Shown: positions 17,449 through 26,847, counted from the first letter of the stretch. The stretch: DNA of 64,000 bases from DATJGR01 sp963812255 (GCA_963812255.1 CAWEUM010000005.1:1364001-1428000), one strand, 5' to 3'. Program-made: numbers and translations. Notes: generated from the sequence alone by a model not told the origin.

Positions 17449-18123
17449 TCAGGCCGTCAGCGGTCGCAATATCAGCTCTACCCGTCGGTTTGCCGCACGC
17501 CCGTCGGGCGTATCGTTGGATGCAATCGGGTATTGCGGTCCTACGCCCTGAGTCTGAATGCGCATCGACGCCACACCCTGGCTCTGCAGATACTGCCCGA
17601 CGGAATTTGCGCGTTGCTGTGACAGCTGCATATTGAGTTGCATGGTCCCAGTGCTGTCGGTGTGGCCCACAACGTCGATCAGGGTCTTGTCGAATTTTTT
17701 CAGCACGAGTGCCACTGAGTTGAGCACCGGATAAAAACTTGCGTTCACGTCGGACTGGTTCGTCGGGAAGGTGATGTTTCCCGGCATGTTCAGTACGAGG
17801 TCATCGCCATTGCGGGTGACGCTGACGCCGGTTCCAGCGAGCTGTTCGCGTAGCTGCTTTTCCTGTGAGTCCATATAAGCACCGACGCCGCCGCCTGCCA
17901 GAGCGCCCACGCCGGCACCGATCAGCGCCTTCTTGCGTCGCTCCTTCGAACTGCCTCCACCCGCAAGCGCGCCGATCACGGCACCCGCCGCAGCACCGAT
18001 TCCTGCACCCTTTGTCGTGTTGCTGGTTTGTTGCTGCCCGGTGTAAGGATTTGTCGATTGGCATGCGGACACCAACACGCCAACCGCCAACACCAAAACC
18101 AGCGGATATGATTTTCGATTCAT
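17449..18123 (-). CDS. OmpA-family outer-membrane lipoprotein with glycine-zipper segment (YiaD-like)
   Basis: A 224-residue exported lipoprotein. The signal peptide ends in the lipobox LVSAC with Cys21 as the lipidation site. A Gly/Ala-rich zipper (GAGIGAAAGAVIGALAGGG, then a second GAGVGALAGGGVGAY) spans about residues 39-80. The C-terminal OmpA domain (about 105-224) has the peptidoglycan-binding pattern VVGHTDSTG, LSQQRANSV and GRAANRRVELIL. It probably anchors the outer membrane to peptidoglycan. It converges with glyS (6-base gap) and diverges from cysC, sharing a 155-base upstream region. Confidence 0.9.
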   Translation of the reverse strand: MNRKSYPLVLVLAVGVLVSACQSTNPYTGQQQTSNTTKGAGIGAAAGAVIGALAGGGSSKERRKKALIGAGVGALAGGGVGAYMDSQEKQLREQLAGTGVSVTRNGDDLVLNMPGNITFPTNQSDVNASFYPVLNSVALVLKKFDKTLIDVVGHTDSTGTMQLNMQLSQQRANSVGQYLQSQGVASMRIQTQGVGPQYPIASNDTPDGRAANRRVELILRPLTA

Positions 18124-18278
18124 TGCAGATCCTCAGCACGAATAATTGCGGCGCGCCATTGTTAACCGATTTCAACCGAACGCCAACTGAATGCGTCACA
18201 GTGCAACGGGTGTGTGCCGGCGCGTTGACTTCAAAACACCATTTCCCCAACATCCGGAGTTTTGCCCACGAGTCGCAC

Positions 18279-18908
18279 ATGGTGGATCGCAAGTCGAAGA
18301 ACATTACCCGCGTCGAGCACCGCATCTCGACGGAGGATCGCGAATTGCGCAACCGCCACAAGGGTGCGGTGCTTTGGTTTACGGGGCTGTCCGGCGCGGG
18401 TAAGTCCACGCTCGGATTTGCCCTCGAGGAGGCACTCTTCGAGCGTGGATATCACGTGTACGTGCTCGATGGCGACAACGTTCGCTATGGGCTGAATTCG
18501 GATCTCGGTTTTTCGCATGCAGATCGCACTGAGAACATCCGTCGGGTCGGCGAGGTCGCCGCTCTGTTCGCCGACGCGGGGGTGATTTGCATTTCCGCCT
18601 TCATTTCCCCGTATCGGGAAGATCGTGCGCTAGCGCGGCGCGCGGCGCGCGACGCGTTCCACGAGGTTTACGTTGCGGCTGACCTAGCGACGTGCGAGGG
18701 GCGCGATCCAAAGGGACTGTACAAGAAAGCGCGTGCAGGGCAAATCAAGGATTTCACCGGCATTTCCGCGCCATATGAAGAACCCGAGCATCCCGACATT
18801 GTCATCGACACGAACCGGCAATCGGTGAAAGCGAGCATAGATGCACTGATGGGGTTCGTAGTCGCTCATTTAGGTCAGGCCTCCGCGCCGGAATCACGCG
18901 TTCTCTGA
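18279..18908 (+). CDS. cysC: Adenylylsulfate (APS) kinase
   Basis: Phosphorylates APS to PAPS, the donor for sulfotransferases and for sulfate assimilation. The 209-residue protein carries the P-loop GLSGAGKST (36-44), LDGDNVRYGLNSDLGFS, DRTENIRRVGEVA and FISPYREDR. All are hallmark CysC motifs. It is a stand-alone kinase, not fused to the CysN GTPase, and no sulfurylase gene is adjacent. Its position directly before the ABC exporter and sulfotransferase suggests it supplies PAPS for glycan sulfation rather than for cysteine synthesis. Start ATG at 18279. Confidence 0.92.
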   Translation: MVDRKSKNITRVEHRISTEDRELRNRHKGAVLWFTGLSGAGKSTLGFALEEALFERGYHVYVLDGDNVRYGLNSDLGFSHADRTENIRRVGEVAALFADAGVICISAFISPYREDRALARRAARDAFHEVYVAADLATCEGRDPKGLYKKARAGQIKDFTGISAPYEEPEHPDIVIDTNRQSVKASIDALMGFVVAHLGQASAPESRVL

Positions 18909-19117
18909 CAATGGCATCGGGCCGCAGAGGCCGGGTGTCTCACACACAGGCCATTCACTCAGGACCCGGAACCTGCGCCGACATTGACTTCGGGAGGTTG
19001 AATCCGGACCATCTCGCGACCCACGAAATTGGCCAAGGATTTGTCTGAGAACAATCGCTCGAAATGGTGGTGCGGCAGCATCGGACATACACGGTTTTAC
19101 GCGTTCTCAGCCTCTGA

Positions 19118-19912
19118 GTGCTAACGCAATTGGGTACGCGCACACAATTCCACGGGCGGCGTGTAGTCGATCTGATCCTGTTCAAGACATACGCCGAACT
19201 CAAATCGGAAGCCCAACGCACCTATATTGGCGTGCTGTGGTGGTTGATCGAGCCGATCATCTTCATGTCGATCTTCTACTTTCTGTTCGGTGTTCTGTTC
19301 CGCCGAGGGACCGAGGGCTTCATCGCGTTCCTGCTGGTCGGTCTGACGCCGTGGCACTGGATACAGGCCACGACGATGCAATGTTCCGGCGCAATCATTG
19401 CCAACTATCCTCTCATCAACCAGGTATTCGTACCGAAGTTCGTATTTCCGACGGTGATTATGCTCACCAATTCAGTCAAGTTTCTGGTGGTGTTCCTGAT
19501 ACTCCTGATCTATCTGAGCTTTTCGGGAAACGGTCCGTCGTGGATATGGCTCGAGTCGCTTGTACTTCTCGGTACGGTGTTCCTCATGATCGCCGGTTGC
19601 GGCTACCTCGCCGCTGCGATCACTCCTATGGTGCCCGACATTAGAATCATTATCGACAACGTGCTTCGTGCGTTGTTCTACTTCTCGGGGATATTCTTCG
19701 ACATCGACTCGATGCCGGAAACGATCAGAAAGTGGATGCATCTCAATCCCTTTGCGATGGCAATTCGCGACCTGCGCATGATTCTGATACAGCATCAGAC
19801 ACCGCCGCTTTGGAACGTGTTGGTGCTGGCCGGCTTCGGCATCGCGCTGGCTATTGTCGGACTCGCCATTATGCGGCGCTATGAAACGCACTACGCCAAG
19901 CTGCCAGCGTAG
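19118..19912 (+). CDS. Polysaccharide ABC exporter, permease subunit (Wzm/KpsM-like)
   Basis: ABC-2-type membrane protein of 264 residues with about six membrane helices. It is predicted to move lipid-linked polysaccharide across the inner membrane together with the ATPase encoded next. The N-terminal amphipathic region, with LKSEAQRTYIGVLWWLIEP, is the conserved family start. The hydrophobic core includes FLLVGLTPWHW and the last loop has HLNPFAMAIRDLR. The start codon is uncertain: GTG at 19118 is the first in frame and lacks a clear ribosome site. The 209 bases before it hold no supportable gene. The ATPase follows after 22 bases. Confidence 0.88.
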   Translation: MLTQLGTRTQFHGRRVVDLILFKTYAELKSEAQRTYIGVLWWLIEPIIFMSIFYFLFGVLFRRGTEGFIAFLLVGLTPWHWIQATTMQCSGAIIANYPLINQVFVPKFVFPTVIMLTNSVKFLVVFLILLIYLSFSGNGPSWIWLESLVLLGTVFLMIAGCGYLAAAITPMVPDIRIIIDNVLRALFYFSGIFFDIDSMPETIRKWMHLNPFAMAIRDLRMILIQHQTPPLWNVLVLAGFGIALAIVGLAIMRRYETHYAKLPA

Positions 19913-19934
19913 TTGACGCGCCTTAGGCCGCCAG

Positions 19935-20666
19935 ATGTCCCCTTCACCACACACATCGATCGTCTCGCTGAACGGCGTCGGCGTCACGTATGCACGCCGA
20001 GCAATACGATTGTTCCGTCCGGAGAAACCATTCTGGGCAATCAAGGACGTGACTTTCGACGTTTCACCAGGCGAAACCATCGGCATCATCGGCCACAATG
20101 CTTCAGGCAAATCGACTCTGCTCAAGGTGATCGCGGGCATCATCAGTCCGGACCGAGGTTCAGTTCGACGCGCCGACATCAACGTGTCGTTGTTATCCCT
20201 GCAGGTCGGGTTTCTGCCTCATCTGACAGGACGAGAAAATGCACTGCTCAGCGCCATGTTGCTCGGACTCAGCAAACGCGACGCGATTGAGCGCATGGAC
20301 GACATCATCGCATTCGCGGACATTGGTGACTTCATCGACCAACCGTTGAAGACGTACTCAGCTGGCATGCGTGCGAGGTTGGGATTCTCGGTGGCGTATT
20401 ACTCCACCGCGGAACTGATACTCATCGACGAGGTGTTCGGGGTGGGAGATGAGAACTTCCGGGCCAAGTCGGCCGCTGCGATCGAAGAAACCATTCGCTC
20501 GCACCGCACCGTCATTCTCGTGTCCCACAACCTGGCAACGATTCAGGATCTCTGCAATCGCGTCGTGTGGATCGAGCATGGATGCAGTCACGCTGTAGGG
20601 CCACCGGATCAGGTCATCAAGGCCTACCGCCAGTATCAGATAGAAGCGAGTCGCGCCCATGGCTGA
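19935..20666 (+). CDS. Polysaccharide ABC exporter, ATP-binding subunit (Wzt/KpsT-like)
   Basis: ATPase of 243 residues that energizes the adjacent permease. Walker A is GHNASGKST (53-61), the signature is YSAGMRARLGF, Walker B is LILIDEVFGVGD and the H-loop SHN follows. It ends about 30 residues after the nucleotide-binding domain. It therefore lacks the C-terminal carbohydrate-recognition domain found in Wzt proteins that select capped O-antigens, making it KpsT-like in size. The stop overlaps the start of the sulfotransferase gene by 8 bases, indicating a coupled operon. Confidence 0.92.
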   Translation: MSPSPHTSIVSLNGVGVTYARRAIRLFRPEKPFWAIKDVTFDVSPGETIGIIGHNASGKSTLLKVIAGIISPDRGSVRRADINVSLLSLQVGFLPHLTGRENALLSAMLLGLSKRDAIERMDDIIAFADIGDFIDQPLKTYSAGMRARLGFSVAYYSTAELILIDEVFGVGDENFRAKSAAAIEETIRSHRTVILVSHNLATIQDLCNRVVWIEHGCSHAVGPPDQVIKAYRQYQIEASRAHG

Positions 20667-22314
20667 TACGCCCCAATCGCAGTCGATCGAATCGGATTTG
20701 CCTCGCACGGCCGTGCTCGTGCTCGGAATGCACCGTAGCGGCACGTCAGCCCTGGCCGGCGTGCTCGTCCGTTTGGGCGCCACGGCGCCTCGATCGCTGA
20801 TGCGCCCGACCAACGACAATCCGCGTGGCTACTGGGAATCGGATCCGATTCGATACTTCCACGATCGGCTGCTCACATCGGCAGGTTCGCGTTGGATGGA
20901 TTGGGACCGTTTCAATCAAGACTGGCTGGAATCCCCGGTCGCCGCGCAATTGCTCGAAGAGTTCGGAAAACTTATCGTCCAGGAGTTCGGCACGGCGCCG
21001 CTCTTCGTTCTGAAGGATCCGCGCATCTGTCGATTTGTTCAGGTGTGCCTGCGGGGCCTCGAACTGCTGAACATTGCGCCCAATGTCGTCATGCCGGTTC
21101 GAAATCCGCTGGAAGTTGCAAATTCTCTGAACGCCCGGTATAGGCTGACCACTGAACGCGCCCTGCTGATGTGGCTACGCCACGTCCTCGATGCAGAAGC
21201 TGCAACCCGTCATGTTCCCAGATGCATTGTGACACTCGACTCCTTGCTGCAGGACTGGCGCGCGACTGTCCAGAGGATCGGAACAGCTCTGGATTTGCGG
21301 TGGCCAAAATGGTCGGCCGGCGCTCAGGTGGAAATCGACGCATTTCTTGCGAATGAGTTACGCCACCATAGCCTGCCTGACGACCCGCTGCGGGTTCGCA
21401 GTGGGCTCTACGAGTGGATCGGCGGCACCTACAGGGCGTTGAGGCAGCTCGCCGACGACCCATCCGATCCCCGGCAGATTTACGACACACTCGACGACAT
21501 CCGACGGCGGTTCGACGCGGGCGCATCGGTATTCGGAACCGTTGCGCGCGCTCAGGATAATCAGGTCGACGCCCTGCTGGTGTCGGTTGCGGATCTCGAG
21601 AAGAATCAGCAGGCACTCTCCGATTCCCGTGACCTGCTGGAGGCTTCCCGCGACGCGCTGGAAGCCGACCGCACGCGCCTCGAGGCATCACTGGCATCCA
21701 GTGAGCGATCTCGAACCAGTCTCCAGAATGAAATCGATCGGTTGCATGTCGAGGCTGCCGCGCAGGCCGAACTCGAGTCGCTGGCGCAGCGCAACCACAA
21801 CGAGGAATGCCAAAGGCTGGAAGGGCGGGCACGTGAACTCGAGGCGAATCTCGATCACCGTTTCGACGAACTGGCGAAGATCACGCGGATGTTGAGGGAG
21901 CGAGATCTGGCCGCCCACCAAATGTCCGAAGAACTTCGAAGGTATCGACGGCCCATTGTTTTGCTGAAATCGATTGGCCTATGGGGCGCCATGAAGCCCA
22001 TACGTGTGGCTTACCGTGTCCTCAATTCTCGATTCGGCAAAGCCGCGCGAAGGCTCGCCTCGGATCGTGCACTCCTCCGCGAATCCCAGTACTTCGATTC
22101 GGCGTGGTATCTCGCCCAGTATCCGGACGTTCTGGCAAGCAGAATGGATCCCGTTGAGCACTATCTACGATTCGGTGCGTCCGAAGAACGAGACCCCGGC
22201 CCCACGTTCAGCACAATGCGATACATCGGGCTCAACCCGGACGTGGCCGCGGCAGGCCTCAACCCACTCGTCCACTATGTGCGGCACGGACAGAAGGAGC
22301 ATCGCAGGATCTAA
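20659..22314 (+). CDS. Sulfotransferase with coiled coil and C-terminal PDV-repeat module
   Basis: A 551-residue protein predicted to transfer sulfate from PAPS to a glycan. The 5'-phosphosulfate-binding loop GMHRSGTSA is at residues 23-31 and the 3'-phosphate segment FVLKDPRICRF near 115. Residues about 300-420 are a long coiled coil rich in Glu, Arg and Leu. The last about 75 residues carry two units of the type FDSAWYL..YPDV...DPVEHYL..G and YIGLNPDV...NPLVHYV.HG. The start of the next gene product carries the same module. It overlaps the ABC ATPase gene by 8 bases. With cysC upstream, sulfation of the exported polysaccharide is a strong inference; the acceptor is unknown. Confidence 0.85.
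   Translation: MADTPQSQSIESDLPRTAVLVLGMHRSGTSALAGVLVRLGATAPRSLMRPTNDNPRGYWESDPIRYFHDRLLTSAGSRWMDWDRFNQDWLESPVAAQLLEEFGKLIVQEFGTAPLFVLKDPRICRFVQVCLRGLELLNIAPNVVMPVRNPLEVANSLNARYRLTTERALLMWLRHVLDAEAATRHVPRCIVTLDSLLQDWRATVQRIGTALDLRWPKWSAGAQVEIDAFLANELRHHSLPDDPLRVRSGLYEWIGGTYRALRQLADDPSDPRQIYDTLDDIRRRFDAGASVFGTVARAQDNQVDALLVSVADLEKNQQALSDSRDLLEASRDALEADRTRLEASLASSERSRTSLQNEIDRLHVEAAAQAELESLAQRNHNEECQRLEGRARELEANLDHRFDELAKITRMLRERDLAAHQMSEELRRYRRPIVLLKSIGLWGAMKPIRVAYRVLNSRFGKAARRLASDRALLRESQYFDSAWYLAQYPDVLASRMDPVEHYLRFGASEERDPGPTFSTMRYIGLNPDVAAAGLNPLVHYVRHGQKEHRRI
22084..22311 (+). repeat. PDV-repeat module, copy 1 (C-terminus of sulfotransferase)
   Basis: Encodes FDSAWYLAQYPDV...HYLRFGASEERDP...YIGLNPDV...NPLVHYVRHG. 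It matches copy 2 at 22427-22657 in order, spacing and key residues (FDS-WYL, PDV, EHYL, RDP, FST, NPDV, NPLVH, G), and the two are only about 115 bases apart across a gene boundary. A tandem duplication is likely. Confidence 0.75.
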
Positions 22315-22324
22315 CCAACAACTC

Positions 22325-25300
22325 GTGTCGTTGCAAATCTTGCGTCGTAAACGCGGCGATCAATACGCTTCCTGGACGGAGAATCTGGTGTCACAACTGG
22401 GGCAACTGAAACAACTGATTCGCGCCTCGTCACTGTTCGACTCGGACTGGTATCTGCGTACCCATCCCGATGTGGCCAGAAGCGGAGTTGACGCTGCGGA
22501 GCACTACCTTCTATACGGTTGGCATCTGAACAGAGACCCAAGCCATGGCTTCAGCACACACCGTTATCTTGCGGCCAATCCGGACGTAGCGCACAGCGGC
22601 ATCAATCCGCTGGTGCATTTTCTGATTTACGGCCGCGCCGAAGGCAGGCGATGCTTTCCGGGCGACACGCGTCCCGTTTCACGTCGCGTCCACCGTGGCA
22701 AGCGGCCACTCGATTTTCGCGTCGGGCCGGATGGCAATGAGCAACCAACCGGCGCTCGTTCGAGATGGCGGCCGAATATTCCGATCCTCGACGAACTCCT
22801 TCGATCCAGTTCGGGTATTGCGGAAGATCTGCCGGGCGCCGTGGTCGACCACGCAAAGCGAGCGATCGCCGGAAATGTTCCGCGCATCTCGGTGATCATG
22901 CCCGCATGGAACAGGTCCTCGGTCATTCGGACGGCGATCGACTCCGCGCTGAAGCAGAGCCTCGCGCCATTCGAGATCATCGTTTCCGACGATGGCAGCA
23001 CCGACGATACGTCGGAGGTAGTCCGCACCCACTATGCCGATGAGATCCGCTCCGGCGCCGTCAAGCTGATCTCGAACAACCATCGTGGAGTCAGCGCAGC
23101 GCGCAATGCGGCGCAGCAGGTCGCGTCGGGGGATCTATTCTGCTACCTGGACAGCGACAACGCATGGAGAGCCCACTACCTGTTGATCGTCGCGGCAGCA
23201 TTTCAGCAATGCGAAGAACTCAATACCTGCTACAGCGCTCTGAACTGGCACGAACTCGACTCCGGTCGGCGACGCGTTCACGGGGTGCCGTACGAGCGCG
23301 CTGCGTTGTTGGAGGCCAATTTCATCGACCTGAACGTCTTTGCACATCGAAAATGCGTCTTTGATCAATTGGGCGGATTCGATGAGTCATTGGACAGGCT
23401 GGTCGATTGGGAACTCATCATTCGATACACGAAACTCTACCAGCCGGTGTTCATTCCGTTTCTGGGTGTCGACTACCATTTGAGTCAAAAGACTCTGCAG
23501 AACATCACCTACTCGGCCCCGCTCGACGACAACCGAAACAAGATATACCACCGCAACTTCGTCGAACGCGTGGCGCTGGGATTGGAACAGCTTCGCATCG
23601 CCTACTTCGTGTACGATTTTCCGGCACTGTCTCAGACGTTCGTGATGAACGAACTGCGCTGGTTCGTGCGCAACGGCTACGACATCAAGGTCTACTATGC
23701 TGCAGACCCAGATGCGACGGCTGTCCTCGACTTCGATATTGAACGACATCGCGTCGCCGATGCTGCGTCGTTCGCCGCGCTGCTTCGGACTCATGAACGC
23801 AATATCTGTCACAGCCATTTCGTCTATCCGGGAGTCACCCGGTTCGTTTGGCCCGCTTGCGACGAGGCAGGCATACACTTCACCTTCATGCCCCACGCAG
23901 TCGACATCTTTCATCACGACAACCAGAAGCGGAACCTGATTGGCGAGATCGCCAGGGATGTGCTGTGCCTGAAGGTCTTCGTTTACGGCGATCACCACCG
24001 GGACTTCCTCGCCACGAAGGACGTGCCGCGGCAAAAGATCGCATACGCGTTTCAGGCGATCGACCCGGAGGATTTCGACGAAAATCGACTCCCGAAACCG
24101 ATCGGCGCGTCCCTCAAGGGCGTCGTTTTCGCACGCTTCATTGAAAAGAAAGGCATTCGGTATCTGCTGGACGCGGCGAAGCGCCTCGTCGAGCGACCCG
24201 TCTCGTTCGACATCTACGGCTACGGTCCGCTCGAGTCGCAGCTCAAACAGCACGCTCAGGAACTCGGATTGAGCAATGTGAGATTCCGCGGCGCGGTGAG
24301 CGGCAAGGATCAGCTCGCACGCGTCTACCGAGACGCTGATTTCCTGGTGGCACCGTGCGTTGAGGCAACGAATGGCGACATGGACGGATTTCCCACCGTC
24401 ATCCTTGAAGCGATGGCGGCCGGGATTCCCGTGATCGCGACGAGCATCTCGGCGATACCGGACTACCTGCGAGACGGCGTCGAAGCGATCCTGGCGAAAC
24501 CGGCAGACCCTGACGATCTTTGTCGCGCGGTCGGACGTTTGCTCGACATGTCACCCAAACGCCGCACGGCAATGATCGCACGTGCCCACAGCTTCCTGCG
24601 CAGCAGTGTGGGTACCGGACAAACCGTTCAGAGGCTGCTCGATACATGGAGTGGCTATTCGCTGGACCTGATCCTGGTGACATTCAACCAGGAGGGATAT
24701 GACGATCGTGACGAAACATTTTCGATCATCTCCCGGCTCCTCGAACGAACGAGCAGCGCGTTCACCCTCACCATCATCGACAACGACAGCGACGACGACT
24801 TTTGGCAGGGAGTCGTCGAACGCGCGCGAGGCAACTCGAATGTACGGCTCGTTCGACGCCATACGAATGCGCTGTGCGGCCCGGCGACGAACACCGCGCT
24901 CGAAATGGCGACCGGGGAACTGGCGATCTACGTCTGCAGCAAAGAAGGGTTCGTCAAGGACCACGGATGGGAACGCAAGTTGATCGAGTACATGCGCGCC
25001 CATCCAGACGTTGTGATGGCCGGCCACAAGGTCTACCTGCCAAAGTTCACCTACGGTGCTGAGTTGGCACGTCATCCTGAATTTTCGAAGTTCCGCAATC
25101 CGGAATTCGCGCTGACACATCCGGTCAGGCCTTTCGGCCACGTTCAAGGTGGTCTATTCATTGCGCGGCGCGAGCCATTTCTCGATCTCGGCGGCTTCAA
25201 TCCCGATACGCCTCAGGCGAACATGGATGTCGAGATGTCGTACTACCTCGAGAGCGAAGGCCACTCACTCGGTGAAATCCCCGAGCTCGCCTCCGTGACT

Positions 25301-25918
25301 GTCAAGACCCTGCCGAGGCTGTTCGCAATTCTCGACGAACGGACGGTCGCTGCACATCCACTGACGAATCACTCGGTCAAGGAGCAACTCGACGTGTTGC
25401 TCGACGCGAAACTGTGTCACTGCAACCTTTGCGGTTGGAGCGGAAGCGCGTTCCAGGCGAATGTTCGCAGCGACGAATCAACTTGCCCGAAGTGTGGTTC
25501 GACACCGTATGGTCGTCTGGCTTTTCGTGTGCTTGCCAACGATCACCGGATCTATCGCGATGGACGCTGTGCCTTGCTGTCGCACGATCCCGGACTTGCC
25601 GCTGCGCTATCGAATCAGATGTTCAAGTTGGACGTGCACGAGTCGGATCCCACGTCGTTCGCAGCTTCTTTGCATCATGCAGGCTCCGGATTCGCTTGCA
25701 TCGTGCTCGATACCACAGAGCAGGAGCACATCACTCCTCACCAGCTCGAACCCATCGTCAGGGCTCTCGGGCCCGACGGCGAAATTTTGTTGCCGAACGA
25801 TGGGGGCGATATCCAGGGCTTGAATCTGGTCGTGCAGCAATTCGACGTGTCCAGCGAGCGACTGGGCTTCGATTGGCGGGGCGTCACACGTCTGGTGAGC
25901 GCCGACGCGGGCGCATAG
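22325..25918 (+). CDS. Giant multi-domain glycosyltransferase (PDV module-GT2-GT4-GT2-zinc ribbon/degenerate methyltransferase)
   Basis: A protein of about 1197 residues. In order: the PDV-repeat module (about 35-112); a GT2 domain (about 190-410; ISVIMPAWNRSSVI, then IIVSDDGSTDD); and a GT4 domain (about 425-775; LRIAYFVYDFPALSQTF, then EAMAAGIPVIATS). Then come a second GT2-like domain (about 780-1010; LDLILVTFNQEG, then TIIDNDSDD) and a C-terminal CNLCG/CPKCG zinc ribbon with a methyltransferase-like remnant. No membrane helix is evident. It probably adds several sugars of the exported glycan, as multi-domain chain polymerases do. The first codon is uncertain: GTG at 22325 is the earliest after the previous stop, and the open frame extends upstream in antisense-like composition. 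Confidence 0.82.
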   Translation: MSLQILRRKRGDQYASWTENLVSQLGQLKQLIRASSLFDSDWYLRTHPDVARSGVDAAEHYLLYGWHLNRDPSHGFSTHRYLAANPDVAHSGINPLVHFLIYGRAEGRRCFPGDTRPVSRRVHRGKRPLDFRVGPDGNEQPTGARSRWRPNIPILDELLRSSSGIAEDLPGAVVDHAKRAIAGNVPRISVIMPAWNRSSVIRTAIDSALKQSLAPFEIIVSDDGSTDDTSEVVRTHYADEIRSGAVKLISNNHRGVSAARNAAQQVASGDLFCYLDSDNAWRAHYLLIVAAAFQQCEELNTCYSALNWHELDSGRRRVHGVPYERAALLEANFIDLNVFAHRKCVFDQLGGFDESLDRLVDWELIIRYTKLYQPVFIPFLGVDYHLSQKTLQNITYSAPLDDNRNKIYHRNFVERVALGLEQLRIAYFVYDFPALSQTFVMNELRWFVRNGYDIKVYYAADPDATAVLDFDIERHRVADAASFAALLRTHERNICHSHFVYPGVTRFVWPACDEAGIHFTFMPHAVDIFHHDNQKRNLIGEIARDVLCLKVFVYGDHHRDFLATKDVPRQKIAYAFQAIDPEDFDENRLPKPIGASLKGVVFARFIEKKGIRYLLDAAKRLVERPVSFDIYGYGPLESQLKQHAQELGLSNVRFRGAVSGKDQLARVYRDADFLVAPCVEATNGDMDGFPTVILEAMAAGIPVIATSISAIPDYLRDGVEAILAKPADPDDLCRAVGRLLDMSPKRRTAMIARAHSFLRSSVGTGQTVQRLLDTWSGYSLDLILVTFNQEGYDDRDETFSIISRLLERTSSAFTLTIIDNDSDDDFWQGVVERARGNSNVRLVRRHTNALCGPATNTALEMATGELAIYVCSKEGFVKDHGWERKLIEYMRAHPDVVMAGHKVYLPKFTYGAELARHPEFSKFRNPEFALTHPVRPFGHVQGGLFIARREPFLDLGGFNPDTPQANMDVEMSYYLESEGHSLGEIPELASVTVKTLPRLFAILDERTVAAHPLTNHSVKEQLDVLLDAKLCHCNLCGWSGSAFQANVRSDESTCPKCGSTPYGRLAFRVLANDHRIYRDGRCALLSHDPGLAAALSNQMFKLDVHESDPTSFAASLHHAGSGFACIVLDTTEQEHITPHQLEPIVRALGPDGEILLPNDGGDIQGLNLVVQQFDVSSERLGFDWRGVTRLVSADAGA
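22427..22657 (+). repeat. PDV-repeat module, copy 2 (N-terminus of glycosyltransferase)
   Basis: Encodes FDSDWYLRTHPDV...EHYLLYGWHLNRDP...YLAANPDV...NPLVHFLIYG. Same order and spacing as copy 1 at 22084-22311. Similar units are known in bacterial glycosyltransferases and related surface-glycan proteins; their biochemical role is not established as far as I know. Confidence 0.75.
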
Positions 25919-25941
25919 GCCAAGGCGATGGAATACGAACG

Positions 25942-26847
25942 ATGATGTTGATTCTCGGCGGCACAGGGTTCCTTGCCCGCCATCTCTGCGTTCGATTGCA
26001 CGAGCGCGCCATCCGCGCCGCGACGATGTCTTTCAATCCCAGTCTCTCGTTTCTGCGTGAGTGGGCACCTTCGATACGTGGTGTCGAACTCGGCGGCGCC
26101 GATGCACGCGCGGCATTTTCCGAAGCCGACGTTGTCATCCATCTCGCCCATCGATCGAGACCCTCGTCCAACAGGGATGCGGCGCACGTTGAAATCGAGT
26201 CGAGCGTTGCCGACTCAGTGAGACTGTTCCAAGAGATCTTCGATGCAAATCCTCGCTGCCATCTGGTGTATGCATCCAGCGGTGGCCAGATCTATGGCCC
26301 GGGGCATACTAGCCAGATTCCCGAGACGGCCCCGGCGGCGCCAACGACCCCGTACAGTCTGGGTAAGCAGATGATCGAAGACGCGATCGCGTATTTTGCG
26401 AGAGTGACCGGCGCGAGTACGACGATTCTTCGAATCGCCAATCCGGTCGGAAGATGGCAGCTCGATCGTGCCCATGGTCTGGTCGCGGCGGCGATTCGCG
26501 CTGCTCGCTCCGGTGAAGAACTCACGATATTCGGTGACGGTCTCAACGTGCGGGACTATTTCGACGTCGATGATCTTGCGCAGCTCCTCGCCAGCTTCGC
26601 CGAACCCACGCGCCGGGTTCCGGGAGTCTTCAACATCGGCTCGGGCCGCGAAATGACCGAACGAGATGTCATCCACCTCGTTCAGAGTATCGTCGGCCGA
26701 GAGGTACGTTTCAAATATGCCGAGGCCAGGACTTTCGACTTGCGATACGCTGTGCTCGACGTATCCAAGGCGCGACGAGATCTGGCATGGACGCCATCGA
26801 CACCCCTCGAGCAGACGGTCAGGAAACTGGACGATTCGCTCGAGTGA
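25942..26847 (+). CDS. NAD-dependent nucleotide-sugar epimerase/dehydratase
   Basis: Extended short-chain dehydrogenase of 301 residues acting on a nucleotide sugar. The N-terminal Rossmann motif is ILGGTGFLARHL. The catalytic Ser is in YASSGGQIYG and the Tyr/Lys pair in TPYSLGKQMIE. The C-terminal FNIGSGREMTERDVI and DVSKARRDLAW segments are typical of GalE/WcaG-type enzymes. The exact reaction (4-epimerase, reductase or dehydratase) cannot be decided. The start is the first of two adjacent ATGs at 25942 and 25945. It follows the giant glycosyltransferase by 23 bases and is the last plus-strand gene of this sub-operon. Confidence 0.85.
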   Translation: MMLILGGTGFLARHLCVRLHERAIRAATMSFNPSLSFLREWAPSIRGVELGGADARAAFSEADVVIHLAHRSRPSSNRDAAHVEIESSVADSVRLFQEIFDANPRCHLVYASSGGQIYGPGHTSQIPETAPAAPTTPYSLGKQMIEDAIAYFARVTGASTTILRIANPVGRWQLDRAHGLVAAAIRAARSGEELTIFGDGLNVRDYFDVDDLAQLLASFAEPTRRVPGVFNIGSGREMTERDVIHLVQSIVGREVRFKYAEARTFDLRYAVLDVSKARRDLAWTPSTPLEQTVRKLDDSLE

